From: an uncultured Bacteroidales bacterium
GTDB taxonomy: Bacteria; Bacteroidota; Bacteroidia; Bacteroidales; Marinilabiliaceae
DNA length: 64,000 bases
Assembly (NCBI GenBank): GCA_937892255.1
Contig: CALAUL010000049.1
Span: 1-64,000 of the forward strand
Direction: 5' to 3'
Part shown: positions 63,667 through 64,000 of the stretch, in pieces
Layout: every line of letters starts with the position of its first letter
Position numbering within the stretch: the stretch's first letter is position 1
Program-made: the position numbers and the translations under genes
The notes under the pieces: model-generated
Told to the model about the DNA's origin: nothing
The model's database searches: none
The model's input: only the letters and a program-made list of their open reading frames with translations

Positions 63667-63698
63667 CAAACATACACCTTTGTTTTTGATGGAGCAAA
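63667..63698 (-). promoter_or_regulatory. Promoter of the NVEALA operon
   Basis: Minus-strand TTTG (63695-63698), 20-base spacer and TATGTTTG (63667-63674): consensus -33/-7. An A15/T15 tract begins two bases upstream of the -33 box. The leader to the NVEALA ATG is about 115 bases. Confidence 0.7.
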
Positions 63699-63700
63699 GC

Positions 63701-63715
63701 AAAAAAAAAAAAAAA
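63701..63715. repeat. 15-base poly-A/T tract at the NVEALA promoter
   Basis: Fifteen uninterrupted A on the plus strand, just upstream (in minus orientation) of the -33 box, and downstream of the hairpin 63722-63738. Such a run is prone to slippage. Confidence 0.9.
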
Positions 63716-63721
63716 CGATTC

Positions 63722-63738
63722 TGCAAAACTTTTTTGCA
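63722..63738. terminator. Hairpin after the truncated paralogue
   Basis: TGCAAAA (63722-63728) pairs with TTTTGCA (63732-63738). On the minus strand six bases and then T15 follow, so it could end the gene at the right edge, though the gap to the T-run is longer than usual. Confidence 0.5.
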
Positions 63739-63786
63739 ATTATTTTTATAGTCTGATATTATTTGTAAATTTATCTTTCCCCTTCA

Positions 63787-64000
63787 TTATTCAAAATAAT
63801 ACCGATTGTATAGTTGATTAATAAAAACAGAATCAAGAGAATAACTTTCTTTATGAGGCATATACGTACTAAGAATCTGCATAGAAGTATCAACAACCAA
63901 ATAATATGGTGAAATTGAGTGTTCAAAAGGAATATCTATATTAGTTACATTAAATACCCTTTTATCACGTAACGAATAATCATCTATATACCTCCGCAAA
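63787..64000 (-). CDS. Thioredoxin-like paralogue, C-terminal part (runs off the window)
   Basis: At least 70 residues, continuing beyond the right edge; the TTG at 63999 is internal. DYSLRDKRVFNVTNIDIPFEHS, ISPYYLVVDTSMQILSTYMPHKES and LDSVFINQLYNR align by eye with the middle of the thioredoxin-like/DUF1573 protein at 60794-61711 (HYSLDENKVYNVPLF, FPYYMVIDSTNHVLATYFPNKKT, LDSAFICKMYNR). It stops right after that segment, so it lacks the DUF1573 domain. Confidence 0.75.
   Translation of the reverse strand, partial: LRRYIDDYSLRDKRVFNVTNIDIPFEHSISPYYLVVDTSMQILSTYMPHKESYSLDSVFINQLYNRYYFE

Overview
The window looks like a chromosome segment of an anaerobic member of the Bacteroidetes, most likely order Bacteroidales. 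The evidence is the TAnnTTTG -7 boxes ahead of many genes, a tmRNA whose tag reads GETNYALAA, a type IX secretion plug protein and a protein with a C-terminal sorting domain, a complete Na+-pumping NADH:quinone reductase, and families largely confined to this phylum (NVEALA, DUF5686, DUF3078, 6-bladed beta-propeller lipoproteins). No phage, insertion sequence or CRISPR array is visible. The clearest accessory blocks are a restriction-modification island and the NVEALA locus at the right end.

Layout. 1-2.1 kb: a cell-surface GLUG-type protein and tRNA-Arg(ACG). 2.1-6.6 kb: tsaD, then a tight cluster of a PqqD-like protein, an HprK-like kinase, an S26-like peptidase and an ABC exporter, resembling the maturation and export half of a modified-peptide (RiPP) pathway but with no visible precursor. 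6.7-8.1 kb: T9SS plug protein. 8.2-14 kb: nqrABCDEF and its terminator. 14.6-18.1 kb: a DpnII-type (GATC) restriction-modification operon of two methylases, the endonuclease and one unknown gene. 18.2-21.5 kb: a Rid-like protein and fused CcsBA cytochrome c biogenesis protein. 21.6-35.3 kb: mostly minus-strand housekeeping and envelope genes (EamA transporter, DUF3078, MscS, HAD phosphatase, LptG, DUF5686, Ca/Na antiporter, tmRNA, nadD, gmk, yicC, ClC channel), with gluQRS on plus.

35.5-39.7 kb is a complete Phe/Tyr operon (prephenate dehydratase, aminotransferase, DAHP synthase-chorismate mutase, prephenate dehydrogenase). It is preceded by a 20-codon leader peptide with three Tyr and five Phe codons, an antiterminator segment two bases after its stop codon, and an intrinsic terminator: a textbook ribosome-mediated attenuator. 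40-57 kb holds rubrerythrin, a rhodanese lipoprotein, ispE with two large membrane SpoIIE-type phosphatases and a small partner candidate, engB, a GHL10 glycosidase, a DUF4369 lipoprotein, an amidase, a lipase, a metallophosphoesterase, ComEC and phosphoglucomutase.

57.4-64 kb is the most unusual part: a minus-strand operon of an NVEALA pre-peptide with four cysteines, a beta-propeller lipoprotein, a membrane thioredoxin-like/DUF1573 protein, a discoidin-domain lipoprotein broken by a one-base insertion in an A6 run, a dedicated signal peptidase I and an O-antigen-ligase-like/TPR membrane protein. A second, truncated thioredoxin-like paralogue runs off the right edge. I infer a secreted-peptide or envelope system of unknown function. 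Start codons and promoters were assigned by eye; no database search was run.
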